The notes: generated by a model from the letters alone, not told the origin. DNA of 13,128 nucleotides from UBA5972 sp964567685 (GCA_964567685.1 CAZMNO010000076.1:1-13128), one strand, 5' to 3'; numbered from the stretch's first letter, positions 5,324 through 12,786 are shown. A program made the numbers and translations.

Positions 5324-8300
5324 ATGGCCCTCAAGATGAAACGCTCCGCCGTGGCGGGCAAAGTGCCCACGACGGGACAGCTGGATCTCGGTGAGCTTGC
5401 GGTCAACACCTATGACGGCAAACTCTATCTGAAACGCGACGATGGCGCTCAGAGCATCCAGCGGCTAGCCAATGCAGGCCAGGACGAGAGTTTCGAAAAC
5501 CTCAGTGCCCGCAAGCTTACTTTCGACAATCTGGAGAAATCCGGGCTCTCGGACGATGGCGATTTGGGGTTTGACGCATCGCAAGGGTTGATCCTTTACC
5601 GCACGCAACAAGGTGTGGATGGCGCAGTCACGGTTCTTGACGGGGCAAATATTGAGGCCGGTGACGGTATTGCCATTACCAATACGGGGCTGGGAGGAAC
5701 CGGCACACAGAAGTTCACCTTCAGCGCTGCGTTGGGCTTGCCGGCGCTGAACCCGGGATCCGCGATCAGGAGCCGTATCGACGCTCAAGTCTCGCGGCAT
5801 TCCACGAGTTACACCACACAGCATGTCTTCAGCTTTCTCCAGACTGGCACCATCCGCGTCTCCCTTGAGTTGAAGTGTAGTGATGCGGCCAGCCCGGGCG
5901 ATGTGCGCATCCGGAGATTGAGAAACGCGTCCTGGACCACGGTGGCCAATTGGACGCCAACCACTAGCTGGCTCACCAAGACGGCCGATGTCGCCGTCAA
6001 ACTCGGTGATAAAGTCGAGGTGCAGTACAAAGGTGGCGGAACGGCAATGCGAAGACTGCTGCGTGGCGAAGCCTGCGTCCATAAGATCGAAACTGTCATT
6101 CCCGAAGCAGCGCGGGACGGTTGGCCTCTCGCTTACGCGATCGCCTGGATCTCAGTGGCGGGCGGCGACTCCGTCATGCCCCCCTGGGTGCGTCATCAAT
6201 TCCCCGAAGCTAGCCGCCTGGTTCGCCGCCTTCGTGATACACCCTGCACAGATCCTGACTGTGACTGGTGCCGCGAACAGAACGACCCCAACGCCCTCCT
6301 CAAGAGATGGTTTGGCTTTGAAGGGTTTCGGCCAAACCCGGTAGGGCCCGATGGTAAGCCGCTCCAGGAAACCATCGTTGCGACTGCCCTTGGTAAGAGC
6401 CCAATCCTCGGTATCTTGCCCACCGGGACCGGCAAGTCCGTCTGCTACCAACTGCCGGCGCTTTCCCAATTTACGAAGACCGGGGCGCTGACTGTGGTGA
6501 TCTCTCCGCTTGTTGCCCTCATGGCAGATCAGGTGGAGGGGATGCGCCGGCAGGGCATCACGTCCTGCGTCACGATCAACGGCATGCTCTCGATGCCCGA
6601 GCGCCAAGAAGCTCTGAACCAAGTGCGCCTCGGTGATGCAGCGATGCTGTTGATTTCACCGGAGCAGCTCCGGAGCCCATCTGTCCGTTCTGTTCTGAAC
6701 CAACGCGAAGTAGGGTATTGGGTACTCGATGAGGCGCACTGCGTCTCGAAATGGGGGCATGATTTCCGGCCGGACTACCGCTACGTCGGACGATTCATCA
6801 AAGAGTTCTCTGGCGATGAAGACCCCGCTCCGATCATCTGTCTGACAGCAACTGCAAAACCCGACGTCATCCAAGACATAACTGACCATTTCAAAACCAA
6901 GCTTAGCGTCATCCTTAAGCTTCTCGACGGTGGGGCCGTCCGCGAAAACCTCTCTTTCGAGATCATTCCCACGGACAAGGGTAGAAAGCTTGGGGACGTC
7001 GTAACGGTCTTGCAAGATGCTCTTCCGAAATCAGGTAAATCTGGAGCGATCGTCTACTGCTCAACACGGTCCGCAACTGAGCGTATCGCGGCTTTTCTTA
7101 AGGAGCGCGGTTTTGCGGCGGCGCATTACCACGCCGGCCTGAAACCGGAAGAGAAACACGATGTGCAGATGGCTTTTGCCGACGGCGCGTTACGCGTCAT
7201 CGCGGCCACCAACGCCTTTGGGATGGGGATCGACAAGCCGGACATCCGCCTTGTCGTGCATGCAGACATTCCGGGCTCACTAGAGAATTACCTTCAGGAG
7301 GCGGGGCGTGCCGGTCGTGATCGGGAGCATGCCCGAGGTGTTGAAGACTTCGTTCGCGAGATTGGGGACCGTGAGACGGATCGCAGGGATATCCTCGAAT
7401 GGTTAGCTGAATGGGGACGCGGTGTCCGAAAACGCCAGAGCGGCCTACTTCTTCTCTCAGCCCATCGCGCCAAAGGGCTCGAGTTCGACCACGTTGTAGT
7501 GCTCGATGGAGCTTGGGAGAAGCGATCGAACGGCGAAGATAAGGATGCGGCGCGGCGCCTCTACTACGTGGCTATGACACGAGCTCGGCGCAGTCTGGCG
7601 CTCACAACAATGACTGACAAGCATCCAATTCTTGAGAATCTGAACGACGAAGCGTTCCTAATCCGAAGGTGCGCGCCAGGCACGGTCGAAGTCTCGGATT
7701 GCCGAAAGCTCTACAAGACCCTGGATCTTTCAGAGGTCTTTTTGGATTTTGCCGGACGATTGCACGAAGGTAACGCGTCGCTTGCAGCTCTTGAACGTAT
7801 CAAGTCTGATGACCCACTCCTCTTGGAAGAGCGGGGCGACCACTGGGTGGTGACCGACCGCGATGGGACTGCGGTCTGTCGCCTCGCAAAGAAGTTTGCA
7901 CCGCCGGCTGGAGCGAAGTTTCTCCACGGAAACGCGTATGCGATCTCAACTAGATTCCGAGAGGACTCCGCAGAACAATACCAGAGCCATCTCAAGCGAG
8001 ACACATGGAGAGTGGTGCTGCCAGAGTTGGTCTTCGGGTCTTCTTCCGTCGCTCACGTGAGAGAGGGGGCCAACGAAAGCAAACAGACTTGGGCCCCAAG
8101 CATATTCAAGGGCACGGGCCAAGAACAAGCAAGCATCGAGCCGGAAGTAGCGGAAGGCTCGGGCGGTCGGCTTCGCGCAGACAATCAGTTTATTTTGGAG
8201 TTAACTGAAGACCAGAAGCATATTTTGAATGCTATCGAGGATAACGACGATGGTATCTCGTTTTCAGAATTATGCGCAAAAACCGGCTTTTCTGCCGCTA

Positions 8301-8917
8301 AGGTTCAGGGAGATCTAGGTGCTATAACCAATAAATCACGGAAGATTTTTGGGGAAAGGTTCGTTTTTTTAAATAAGCGCAATGGCCGCTATTATCCTCA
8401 TGGTTCCATTCTCCCTGTGCCAGAGGCTGCGTCGGAAGTTTCAACCTATCACGAGCGAATTGAAAAAGTTAAAAAGAAATCTCCGAACGCTTATGCGGCT
8501 TGGGACGAGGATCAGGAAGTAGAGCTCAGGGATTTGTTTGAGCGGCAAATTTCTATTGCAGAGATAGCGAGAACTATGGGGCGCCAACCGGGCGGTATTC
8601 GTAGCCGGCTGAAAAAAATTGGCCTAATCGACAAAAAGCATGCAAAGCGGGCTCCGCAGGATGCGAGCGCTAAGATACTGCCGGATGAAGAATATCAGGT
8701 AATCGAAATTGAAGAAAAATTGGATACGGAAATCATATGTGACGAATGTGGTGAAGTGATTCCGGAACTTCGCCTGAAAGCAGCACCTGGCACATCCAAA
8801 TGTGTGGATTGTGCCTCAAAGCGACCCTTTGAGAAAAGACAAATTAAGGAGCCTTGGGGGACCAGAGAGGAATTCAATAAAGATCGCTGGTCTTGGATCC
8901 CCTGGCGAAAAAAATAG
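5324..8917 (+). CDS. Chimeric protein: phage tail protein fused to RecQ/UvrD-type helicase with zinc-ribbon tail
   Basis: One open frame of 1197 codons with four parts. Residues 1 to about 240 are a phage tail protein: KVPTTGQLDLGELAVNTYDG, LANAGQDESFENLSARKLTF, and a beta-rich end at VEVQYKGGGT. From about 250 to 667 is a full RecQ helicase motor: FGFEGFRP before Q348 (motif 0), PTGTGKS 366-372 (Walker A), DEAH 469-472, TATA 508-511, YCSTR 578-582, ATNAFGMGIDKPD 628-640 and QEAGRAGRDR 658-667. Directly after it comes the C-terminal half of a UvrD-like helicase, SAHRAKGLEFDHVVVLDG 712-729 and RRLYYVAMTRARRSL 744-758, plus a family-specific tail to about 905. Residues about 950-1197, coded by AT-rich DNA, hold a winged-helix-like part, a Myb/SANT-like segment 1059-1101 and a C-x2-C-x17-C-x2-C zinc ribbon 1139-1163. 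Usual RecQ RQC/HRDC domains and the UvrD ATP-binding half are missing. RecQ enzymes unwind DNA 3'-5'; whether this fusion is expressed is unknown. Confidence 0.75.
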   Translation: MALKMKRSAVAGKVPTTGQLDLGELAVNTYDGKLYLKRDDGAQSIQRLANAGQDESFENLSARKLTFDNLEKSGLSDDGDLGFDASQGLILYRTQQGVDGAVTVLDGANIEAGDGIAITNTGLGGTGTQKFTFSAALGLPALNPGSAIRSRIDAQVSRHSTSYTTQHVFSFLQTGTIRVSLELKCSDAASPGDVRIRRLRNASWTTVANWTPTTSWLTKTADVAVKLGDKVEVQYKGGGTAMRRLLRGEACVHKIETVIPEAARDGWPLAYAIAWISVAGGDSVMPPWVRHQFPEASRLVRRLRDTPCTDPDCDWCREQNDPNALLKRWFGFEGFRPNPVGPDGKPLQETIVATALGKSPILGILPTGTGKSVCYQLPALSQFTKTGALTVVISPLVALMADQVEGMRRQGITSCVTINGMLSMPERQEALNQVRLGDAAMLLISPEQLRSPSVRSVLNQREVGYWVLDEAHCVSKWGHDFRPDYRYVGRFIKEFSGDEDPAPIICLTATAKPDVIQDITDHFKTKLSVILKLLDGGAVRENLSFEIIPTDKGRKLGDVVTVLQDALPKSGKSGAIVYCSTRSATERIAAFLKERGFAAAHYHAGLKPEEKHDVQMAFADGALRVIAATNAFGMGIDKPDIRLVVHADIPGSLENYLQEAGRAGRDREHARGVEDFVREIGDRETDRRDILEWLAEWGRGVRKRQSGLLLLSAHRAKGLEFDHVVVLDGAWEKRSNGEDKDAARRLYYVAMTRARRSLALTTMTDKHPILENLNDEAFLIRRCAPGTVEVSDCRKLYKTLDLSEVFLDFAGRLHEGNASLAALERIKSDDPLLLEERGDHWVVTDRDGTAVCRLAKKFAPPAGAKFLHGNAYAISTRFREDSAEQYQSHLKRDTWRVVLPELVFGSSSVAHVREGANESKQTWAPSIFKGTGQEQASIEPEVAEGSGGRLRADNQFILELTEDQKHILNAIEDNDDGISFSELCAKTGFSAAKVQGDLGAITNKSRKIFGERFVFLNKRNGRYYPHGSILPVPEAASEVSTYHERIEKVKKKSPNAYAAWDEDQEVELRDLFERQISIAEIARTMGRQPGGIRSRLKKIGLIDKKHAKRAPQDASAKILPDEEYQVIEIEEKLDTEIICDECGEVIPELRLKAAPGTSKCVDCASKRPFEKRQIKEPWGTREEFNKDRWSWIPWRKK

Positions 8918-9167
8918 GCCTATTCTACTGGGGAGCCTTAAGGGATTCGGGAGATTACATGGTGAATGTGCTTTGTATCAACGAACGCAACTATTTCTGG
9001 GCCTTCGAGGCAAAGGCTGCATAAATGAGCAATTGGAGCGACACAAAAGCGTGACAGATCCAGCCTCCTTTGAGAGCGGCGCGCGGCATTGTGATCTTTA
9101 ACTTCCCTTGGACTGGACAAAAAGCTTACCGTGGACTGGGTAGACCTATGCTGAGCAGGCTCTTTTG

Positions 9168-9641
9168 ATGACGATAAATGAAGACACCGGAGAAGATGTC
9201 GTTTGTCCGGTTTGTGACGCGACAGAGTTCTGGGATTGTGGTCACTTGGTTGCTAGCTTTGACCTAAGCTTCTGCGAGTGTCAGGGCGGTTTGTTCTATG
9301 AACATATGCACCAGTTTTCCTCTCTCATCGAAGGCGCATTCCTAATTCATTTGCAGAATGGTTCTGAGCCCAGCTTTAACTACGATGCACTTCCAGAGCT
9401 CTGGGATGAAGCAAAGAACACCTTTGAGCCCGGCGACGAGGACTATGTGGACCTTGATGGTGATATCTTGCAGAGGTTTCTTATTGAACTGCTCGAGGAA
9501 GCAGGTGCGTTTGAAGCCCCGGGATCATTGATGGACCCTGGCGGCCCTGGAATGACTTCCTCGATGTCGTTGCTGTTTTCTGAGAGCCCATCTGAGGCGA
9601 TCAGGAAAGCGCTTCATAAACTGCCCATCGAGCTGAAGTAA
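9168..9641 (+). CDS. Unknown protein with N-terminal Cys/His cluster
   Basis: A 157-residue protein of no named family that I recognise. Near its start are C13-x2-C16, C24-x-H26 and C36-x-C38 within CPVCDATEFWDCGHLVASFD and FCECQGG, a probable zinc-binding module. The rest is acidic and mostly helical (DALPELWDEAKNTFEPGDED, then LQRFLIELLEEAGAFEAPGS). A CPxC...CGHLVA...D.SF pattern occurs in small uncharacterised bacterial proteins, some next to toxins as presumed immunity proteins, but nothing here proves that role. A TTG precedes the ATG in frame; ATG 9168 is preferred, with AGCAGG upstream as a weak ribosome binding site. Before it, 8918-9167 holds no gene I can support. The gene runs with the helicase frame but 250 bases away, and a small gene follows after 92 bases. 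Confidence 0.65.
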   Translation: MTINEDTGEDVVCPVCDATEFWDCGHLVASFDLSFCECQGGLFYEHMHQFSSLIEGAFLIHLQNGSEPSFNYDALPELWDEAKNTFEPGDEDYVDLDGDILQRFLIELLEEAGAFEAPGSLMDPGGPGMTSSMSLLFSESPSEAIRKALHKLPIELK

Positions 9642-9733
9642 GAGTATGGGACGGCTCAGACACGAGCGCCGGTATCTTTGTATCGATTTCGCTCCGAGGT
9701 GAAACGGCTATTGGCAAGGATGGAGGCGAACTG

Positions 9734-9955
9734 ATGACGCTGACGGAGGTACAGATCGAGGCCGTAATCAAGGCTGGGCTCTTCGACGCGTCTGGATTGA
9801 GCGATGCTTGGTGCGTTGGCGGCAGGCAGAATAACCCAGCCTACGTAGCCTTTTTGCCAAACGCGTTGCATTCCTCGCGGGGAATTGCACTCAACATGTC
9901 GATTTGGGCGATGAACCGGGCGCAAATCGCTGATGCGATGTTGCGTACATTGTAA
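9734..9955 (+). CDS. Small hypothetical protein (73 residues)
   Basis: Not recognised. The frame has a good GGAGG ribosome binding site at 9722-9726, seven bases before the ATG, and encodes MTLTEVQIEAVIKAGLFDAS, a middle DAWCVGGRQNNPAYVAFLPN and a C-terminal helix NMSIWAMNRAQIADAMLRTL. No signal peptide or membrane segment is evident. It follows the Cys/His-cluster gene by 92 bases on the same strand and converges on the phosphatase gene, with 22 bases between the two stops. It could be a genuine small gene or a remnant; the ribosome binding site and clean codons favour a gene. Confidence 0.5.
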   Translation: MTLTEVQIEAVIKAGLFDASGLSDAWCVGGRQNNPAYVAFLPNALHSSRGIALNMSIWAMNRAQIADAMLRTL

Positions 9956-9977
9956 ATTTGTTGGGTCAACGAGGCAG

Positions 9978-10892
9978 CTAATGCACCCGAAGGTGCTCCA
10001 GCGAAATGGAGTTTTGTCCCGACCGAGCATGATAGGTGACGAGGGGCCCATCCAGTCCTGCGGAATAGTCCAGACAAAGCGCATTCTCCGCCTGAAGCCG
10101 CGGGCGACCTGTCATCCAGTAGTGACCAAAAAATACAGGTGCTGCGTCGCTCGGGTAGGCAGAGGTCAAAACGTCGTCAGGAAGTTTTTGATCCGGTAGT
10201 TGTTCCGGATTCGGCACTGAGATCGCAATATCGCGCCATGAAACCGCGTTTCCGTTCCACCACTTCCTGCGAACTTCTCTCCTCTCATGACCGCCTTTGT
10301 CGACGAAGAAGAAGCCGTCGGGCAACTCGAGTTCAGGGCCTTTGAGAGCGGTCTCGACCAGTTCGAACAGCGAATGCTGTTTGTCCGCTGCATTGATCAG
10401 TTGATCTTCCGACATGACGCCATTTCGGGTGAGCGCCTTCAGTTCCTGAATGCCGGCTTCGTTCCAGCATGCGTGCACCGCGCGAAAGCCTCCGAATTCT
10501 TGAAAAAGAGGAAGTGTTCGCATCCAGGCGATTGCTTCCTTGGCCGCATCCGACCCGTGCGGGAATTCCTTTAGAAAGGAGGCGTGTTGGTCGATGTTCT
10601 TTTGCGAGTGGTCCCTGAGCGGCCCGTTCTGACCGCTTGTGTGGAAATGTATCGCGTTCAGTTCATGGTTGCCCATGACTGCGGACGCAGTGCCGGCATC
10701 GATCATTCCCCGAACGATGCGTATGACCTCCCGATTGTCGGGCCCTCTGTCAATGAAATCACCTAGAAAAATCACATGACGGTTTGGGTCGGTATGGCGC
10801 CACGCACCGCGCCTTTCAGAGTATCCAAGGTTGCGGAGAGCCGCTCTCAGTTTTCCTGCCTGCCCGTGAATGTCAGGAATTATGTCGTACAT
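9978..10892 (-). CDS. Calcineurin-like metallophosphoesterase
   Basis: A 304-residue cytoplasmic phosphatase of the serine/threonine phosphatase and diadenosine tetraphosphatase (PrpE/ApaH-like) type. The two-metal site is complete: D7-x-H9 in IPDIHG, GDFIDRG 44-50, GNHE 74-77, H140 in AVHACW, and GHYW 256-259. The final ALCLDYSAG (271-279) is the usual closing strand of this family. An insertion between residues 145 and 240 makes it longer than the simple members and may set the substrate, which cannot be read from sequence; protein phosphate, dinucleoside polyphosphate or RNA caps are all possible. The ATG at 10892 has AAAGGA eight bases upstream; another ATG four bases earlier is out of frame. 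It is the last gene of a four-gene minus-strand operon, 53 bases after the previous stop. Confidence 0.9.
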   Translation of the reverse strand: MYDIIPDIHGQAGKLRAALRNLGYSERRGAWRHTDPNRHVIFLGDFIDRGPDNREVIRIVRGMIDAGTASAVMGNHELNAIHFHTSGQNGPLRDHSQKNIDQHASFLKEFPHGSDAAKEAIAWMRTLPLFQEFGGFRAVHACWNEAGIQELKALTRNGVMSEDQLINAADKQHSLFELVETALKGPELELPDGFFFVDKGGHERREVRRKWWNGNAVSWRDIAISVPNPEQLPDQKLPDDVLTSAYPSDAAPVFFGHYWMTGRPRLQAENALCLDYSAGLDGPLVTYHARSGQNSISLEHLRVH

Positions 10893-10945
10893 TCATCGTT
10901 CCTTTCATTATTTTGGTTTCTGCTCAGCACACTAAACGGCGATTC

Positions 10946-11575
10946 TCATTCGTCGGCATCGTCTGAAGACAGTCTGATTTGTTCCTCGAGCCATTTTTCA
11001 TTTTGGTGATCGAAGTATGCTGCAAGTTCAGGGTAAAACTCCGAGGACGCTGTCGCAAAATTGAAGATTTCGTCGGCATTGGTCCCGTCGAAGTTCAAAT
11101 CTCTGTAGTCATCAATGAGTCCGTTTTCGTCGATGATGGAAATCACCTGGCGCATCGACAGTGGGTTCTTGGCCCATCGCGGCTTGACGACGAACCGTTC
11201 TGGCGGTTCCTGCTCCATGTATTCATCGACCAGCCGAAAATAGATCCGTTCCCCAGAGCGCCGCGCCCTTATCGAAAAGACGTCCATCGTTACCGATCGC
11301 AAGGTGACCCGCGCTATCTCCACTTCATCCGTGCGGAGAGGGGGGAGATACTCCCCGCCCATGAGCCAGGGATGTATTGCCCCCTGCATCGATCGAGCCG
11401 TGCTATCGAGCGTTGGTTCGGTGGGCACGGCGAGGTCTGATCCAGAAGCGGCCTCATTCTTGGCAGCCTGCCTTCGAAGTTCTCCGGTGATGTGGCTTCC
11501 GAAGTAAGAAGCCAGACTTTGCGGACCCCAGTAGGACTTGGGTCTGAAGTCGAGGTCGAATTTTTCTGACATCAT
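10946..11575 (-). CDS. Conserved protein of unknown function (209 residues)
   Basis: The start MMSEKFDLDFRPKSYWGPQS, the central block GEYLPPLRTDEVEIARVTLR, and DVFSIRARRSGERIYFRLVD followed by EYMEQEPPERFVVKPRWAKN look like a conserved soluble family, but I cannot name it. The protein is acidic, mixed alpha/beta, without signal peptide or membrane segment. The C-terminal part (SMRQVISIIDENGLIDDYRD, then NFATASSEFYPELAAYFDHQ) is helical. An AAGGA ribosome binding site lies four bases before the first of two adjacent ATG codons (11575; the second is 11572). It sits 29 bases after the zinc-ribbon gene and 53 bases before the phosphatase gene in one operon, so it may act with them. Confidence 0.8.
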   Translation of the reverse strand: MMSEKFDLDFRPKSYWGPQSLASYFGSHITGELRRQAAKNEAASGSDLAVPTEPTLDSTARSMQGAIHPWLMGGEYLPPLRTDEVEIARVTLRSVTMDVFSIRARRSGERIYFRLVDEYMEQEPPERFVVKPRWAKNPLSMRQVISIIDENGLIDDYRDLNFDGTNADEIFNFATASSEFYPELAAYFDHQNEKWLEEQIRLSSDDADE

Positions 11576-11604
11576 GGTTTCCTTAGCTTATTCTTTCCAC
11601 ATGC

Positions 11605-11847
11605 TCACTTTCCCGTCAGCCAGCCTTGCTGTCTGGCATACTTGGCGGCGCCTGTTGCTGGCAGATGGGCCCAGTTGAGATCTGAAGGCTGCATCTCTAT
11701 GCCGTATTCCTGGTTCCAGGCCCGCCCACATCGGTTGCATTTGTGGCCGTCGGCTAAGCCGTGCATCCAGATCATCTCGACGTCCCAGCTGCCGCAAATG
11801 CACAGTTCTCGTGGGGGCAGGGTGCCTTTCGGTACACAGCAGGCCAT
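11605..11847 (-). CDS. Small zinc-ribbon-like protein (80 residues)
   Basis: Starts MACCVPKGTLPPRELCICGS and contains two cysteine knuckles, C-x-C in ELCICG and C-x2-C in HKCNRCGRAW, with the C-terminal GAAKYARQQGWLTGK. The spacing suggests a rubredoxin- or zinc-ribbon-like fold of unknown partner. The frame is open further upstream to 11892, but the ATG at 11847 is chosen because its A is the last base of the preceding gene's TGA stop, a TGATG overlap that signals coupled translation. No ribosome binding site beyond the upstream GGAAAAG is needed for such coupling. It may serve as adaptor or metal-binding subunit for the exported protein's gene product or for the 209-residue protein; this is inference. 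Confidence 0.7.
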   Translation of the reverse strand: MACCVPKGTLPPRELCICGSWDVEMIWMHGLADGHKCNRCGRAWNQEYGIEMQPSDLNWAHLPATGAAKYARQQGWLTGK

Positions 11848-12446
11848 CACTTTTCCTCGCCGGAAGCATCGCCAAGATCGACAACAAGCCAACTCGTTCG
11901 TTCAGCCACTTCAGCCGCAAGATGCGGCAGGCACCATGAACCATCGAGTTTTGCTGTCGCATAGCGCGGCGTACTCGGATGTTCGCCTAGTTCTAGCCAC
12001 AGGTGCGGTATACGGGCGCCAAAGGGGCCGGTGATTTGGTCACTGAAAAGATCGTACAGGAGGTCGTGAGCTTCCGTTTCGGGCCGGTAGTTTGCATGCC
12101 AAATGCGAAACGCGGGATCTTCGAATTCGGTTGGCTCATAGAGATCCTCTTCCGCAAACCAACCCTCTTCGATCATACGCCAATGATCCGGTTGTTGCAG
12201 GACGAGATCGGTGCCTGAGCCGAATGCCCGCTCAAGTGCCTCTGGCTTGATCAGTTTCGATGGCGTCTCAGGGCCGTCGCTAAAGAGCAATAGCCGTCCG
12301 TCACCGGATGGTTTTGTGAACAGTGTCCGCTCTCGTGGTAAGGCCTTCAAGGGTAGGCGGACGTCCGGTTCCTCTGACGCATTCACAGCTAGAGGACTGG
12401 ATGCGGTCGCAGCAGTTGTGACGATGAAATCTCGACGTGTAATCAT
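11847..12446 (-). CDS. Unknown protein with twin-arginine (Tat) signal peptide
   Basis: A 199-residue protein whose N-terminus MITRRDFIVTTAATASSPLA carries a Tat motif (T-R-R-D-F-I), a short weakly hydrophobic segment and a likely cleavage site after VNA at about residue 23. It would then be exported folded, often with a cofactor. The mature part contains LPLKALPRERTLFTKPSGDG, RMIEEGWFAEEDLYEPTEFE and GPFGARIPHLWLELGEHPST; I do not recognise the family. The frame extends upstream to 12572, but the ATG at 12446 is preferred because GGAGA stands just before it and the signal peptide starts there. It is the first gene of the four-gene operon and overlaps the next by one base. The ribosome binding site lies within an inverted repeat. 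Confidence 0.7.
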   Translation of the reverse strand: MITRRDFIVTTAATASSPLAVNASEEPDVRLPLKALPRERTLFTKPSGDGRLLLFSDGPETPSKLIKPEALERAFGSGTDLVLQQPDHWRMIEEGWFAEEDLYEPTEFEDPAFRIWHANYRPETEAHDLLYDLFSDQITGPFGARIPHLWLELGEHPSTPRYATAKLDGSWCLPHLAAEVAERTSWLVVDLGDASGEEK

Positions 12447-12448
12447 TG

Positions 12449-12468
12449 CGGTCTCCGTTTTGAGACCG
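12449..12468 (-). promoter_or_regulatory. Inverted repeat covering the ribosome binding site of the Tat-protein gene
   Basis: Perfect 7-base arms CGGTCTC (12449-12455) and GAGACCG (12462-12468) with a 6-base loop. In the mRNA of the minus-strand operon the downstream arm includes GAGACCG, most of the GGAGA ribosome binding site, and ends two bases before the ATG at 12446. It could form a hairpin that hides the site, or, as DNA, be an operator. Confidence 0.5.
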
Positions 12469-12715
12469 GCAGGATAATCGCTTGTGGATGAGGCCAACCC
12501 ATTCGTTGCCGATCTGGCCGCATCCCCTTTCGGGCGACCACCTTGCCGGGTTTGGCAGGTTGGCGGAGGCATAGCCTCACTCTTGATGCACTAATAAATC
12601 TATGCGCGATCGCTCCGAGTTTCAATGGCCGCGTGCTGATCGATGTGTTTCTTTCCGCATCTTTTCGACTGAATACGCAGTAAATGACACTGGCTTTAGA
12701 GAGAGTTCGCGACTA

Positions 12716-12740
12716 GTTCGATTCCCACCGCCACTTGCAC
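12716..12740 (+). other. tRNA/tmRNA 3'-end-like fragment (possible attachment scar)
   Basis: GTTCGATTCCC at 12716-12726 matches the T-loop and 3' T-stem consensus of tRNA-like RNAs and is followed by ACCGCCACTTGCAC. The bases before it do not pair to complete a T-stem and no encoded CCA follows, so it is not a functional tRNA. A 3' fragment of a tRNA or tmRNA gene next to a terminator is the usual scar on the far side of an integrated element. This is a weak call from a short match. Confidence 0.25.
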
Positions 12741-12757
12741 ATCGCAAACCCGAGATG

Positions 12758-12786
12758 AGGTCCCTGACGGGGCCTTTTTTCTTTTT
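12758..12786 (+). terminator. Strong intrinsic terminator
   Basis: AGGTCCC (12758-12764), loop TGAC, GGGGCCT (12769-12775), with one G-U pair, followed by six T (12775-12780), a C and five more T. It is a textbook rho-independent terminator for plus-strand transcription, yet no plus-strand gene ends near it. It may have belonged to an RNA gene whose 3' end is left at 12716-12740. Confidence 0.8.

Noticed and set aside
4747..5409. Minus-strand frame of 220 codons
   Set aside because: Antisense to the tail fibre; it is open because of the repeated GC-rich codons there.
8938..9120. Minus-strand 60-codon frame, and a 21-codon plus-strand frame at 8959
   Set aside because: Too short, without clear ribosome binding sites or recognisable content; the interval is treated as intergenic.
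12640..12740. Complete tRNA gene
   Set aside because: Only the T-loop matches; the T-stem does not pair and no acceptor or anticodon arm can be drawn.
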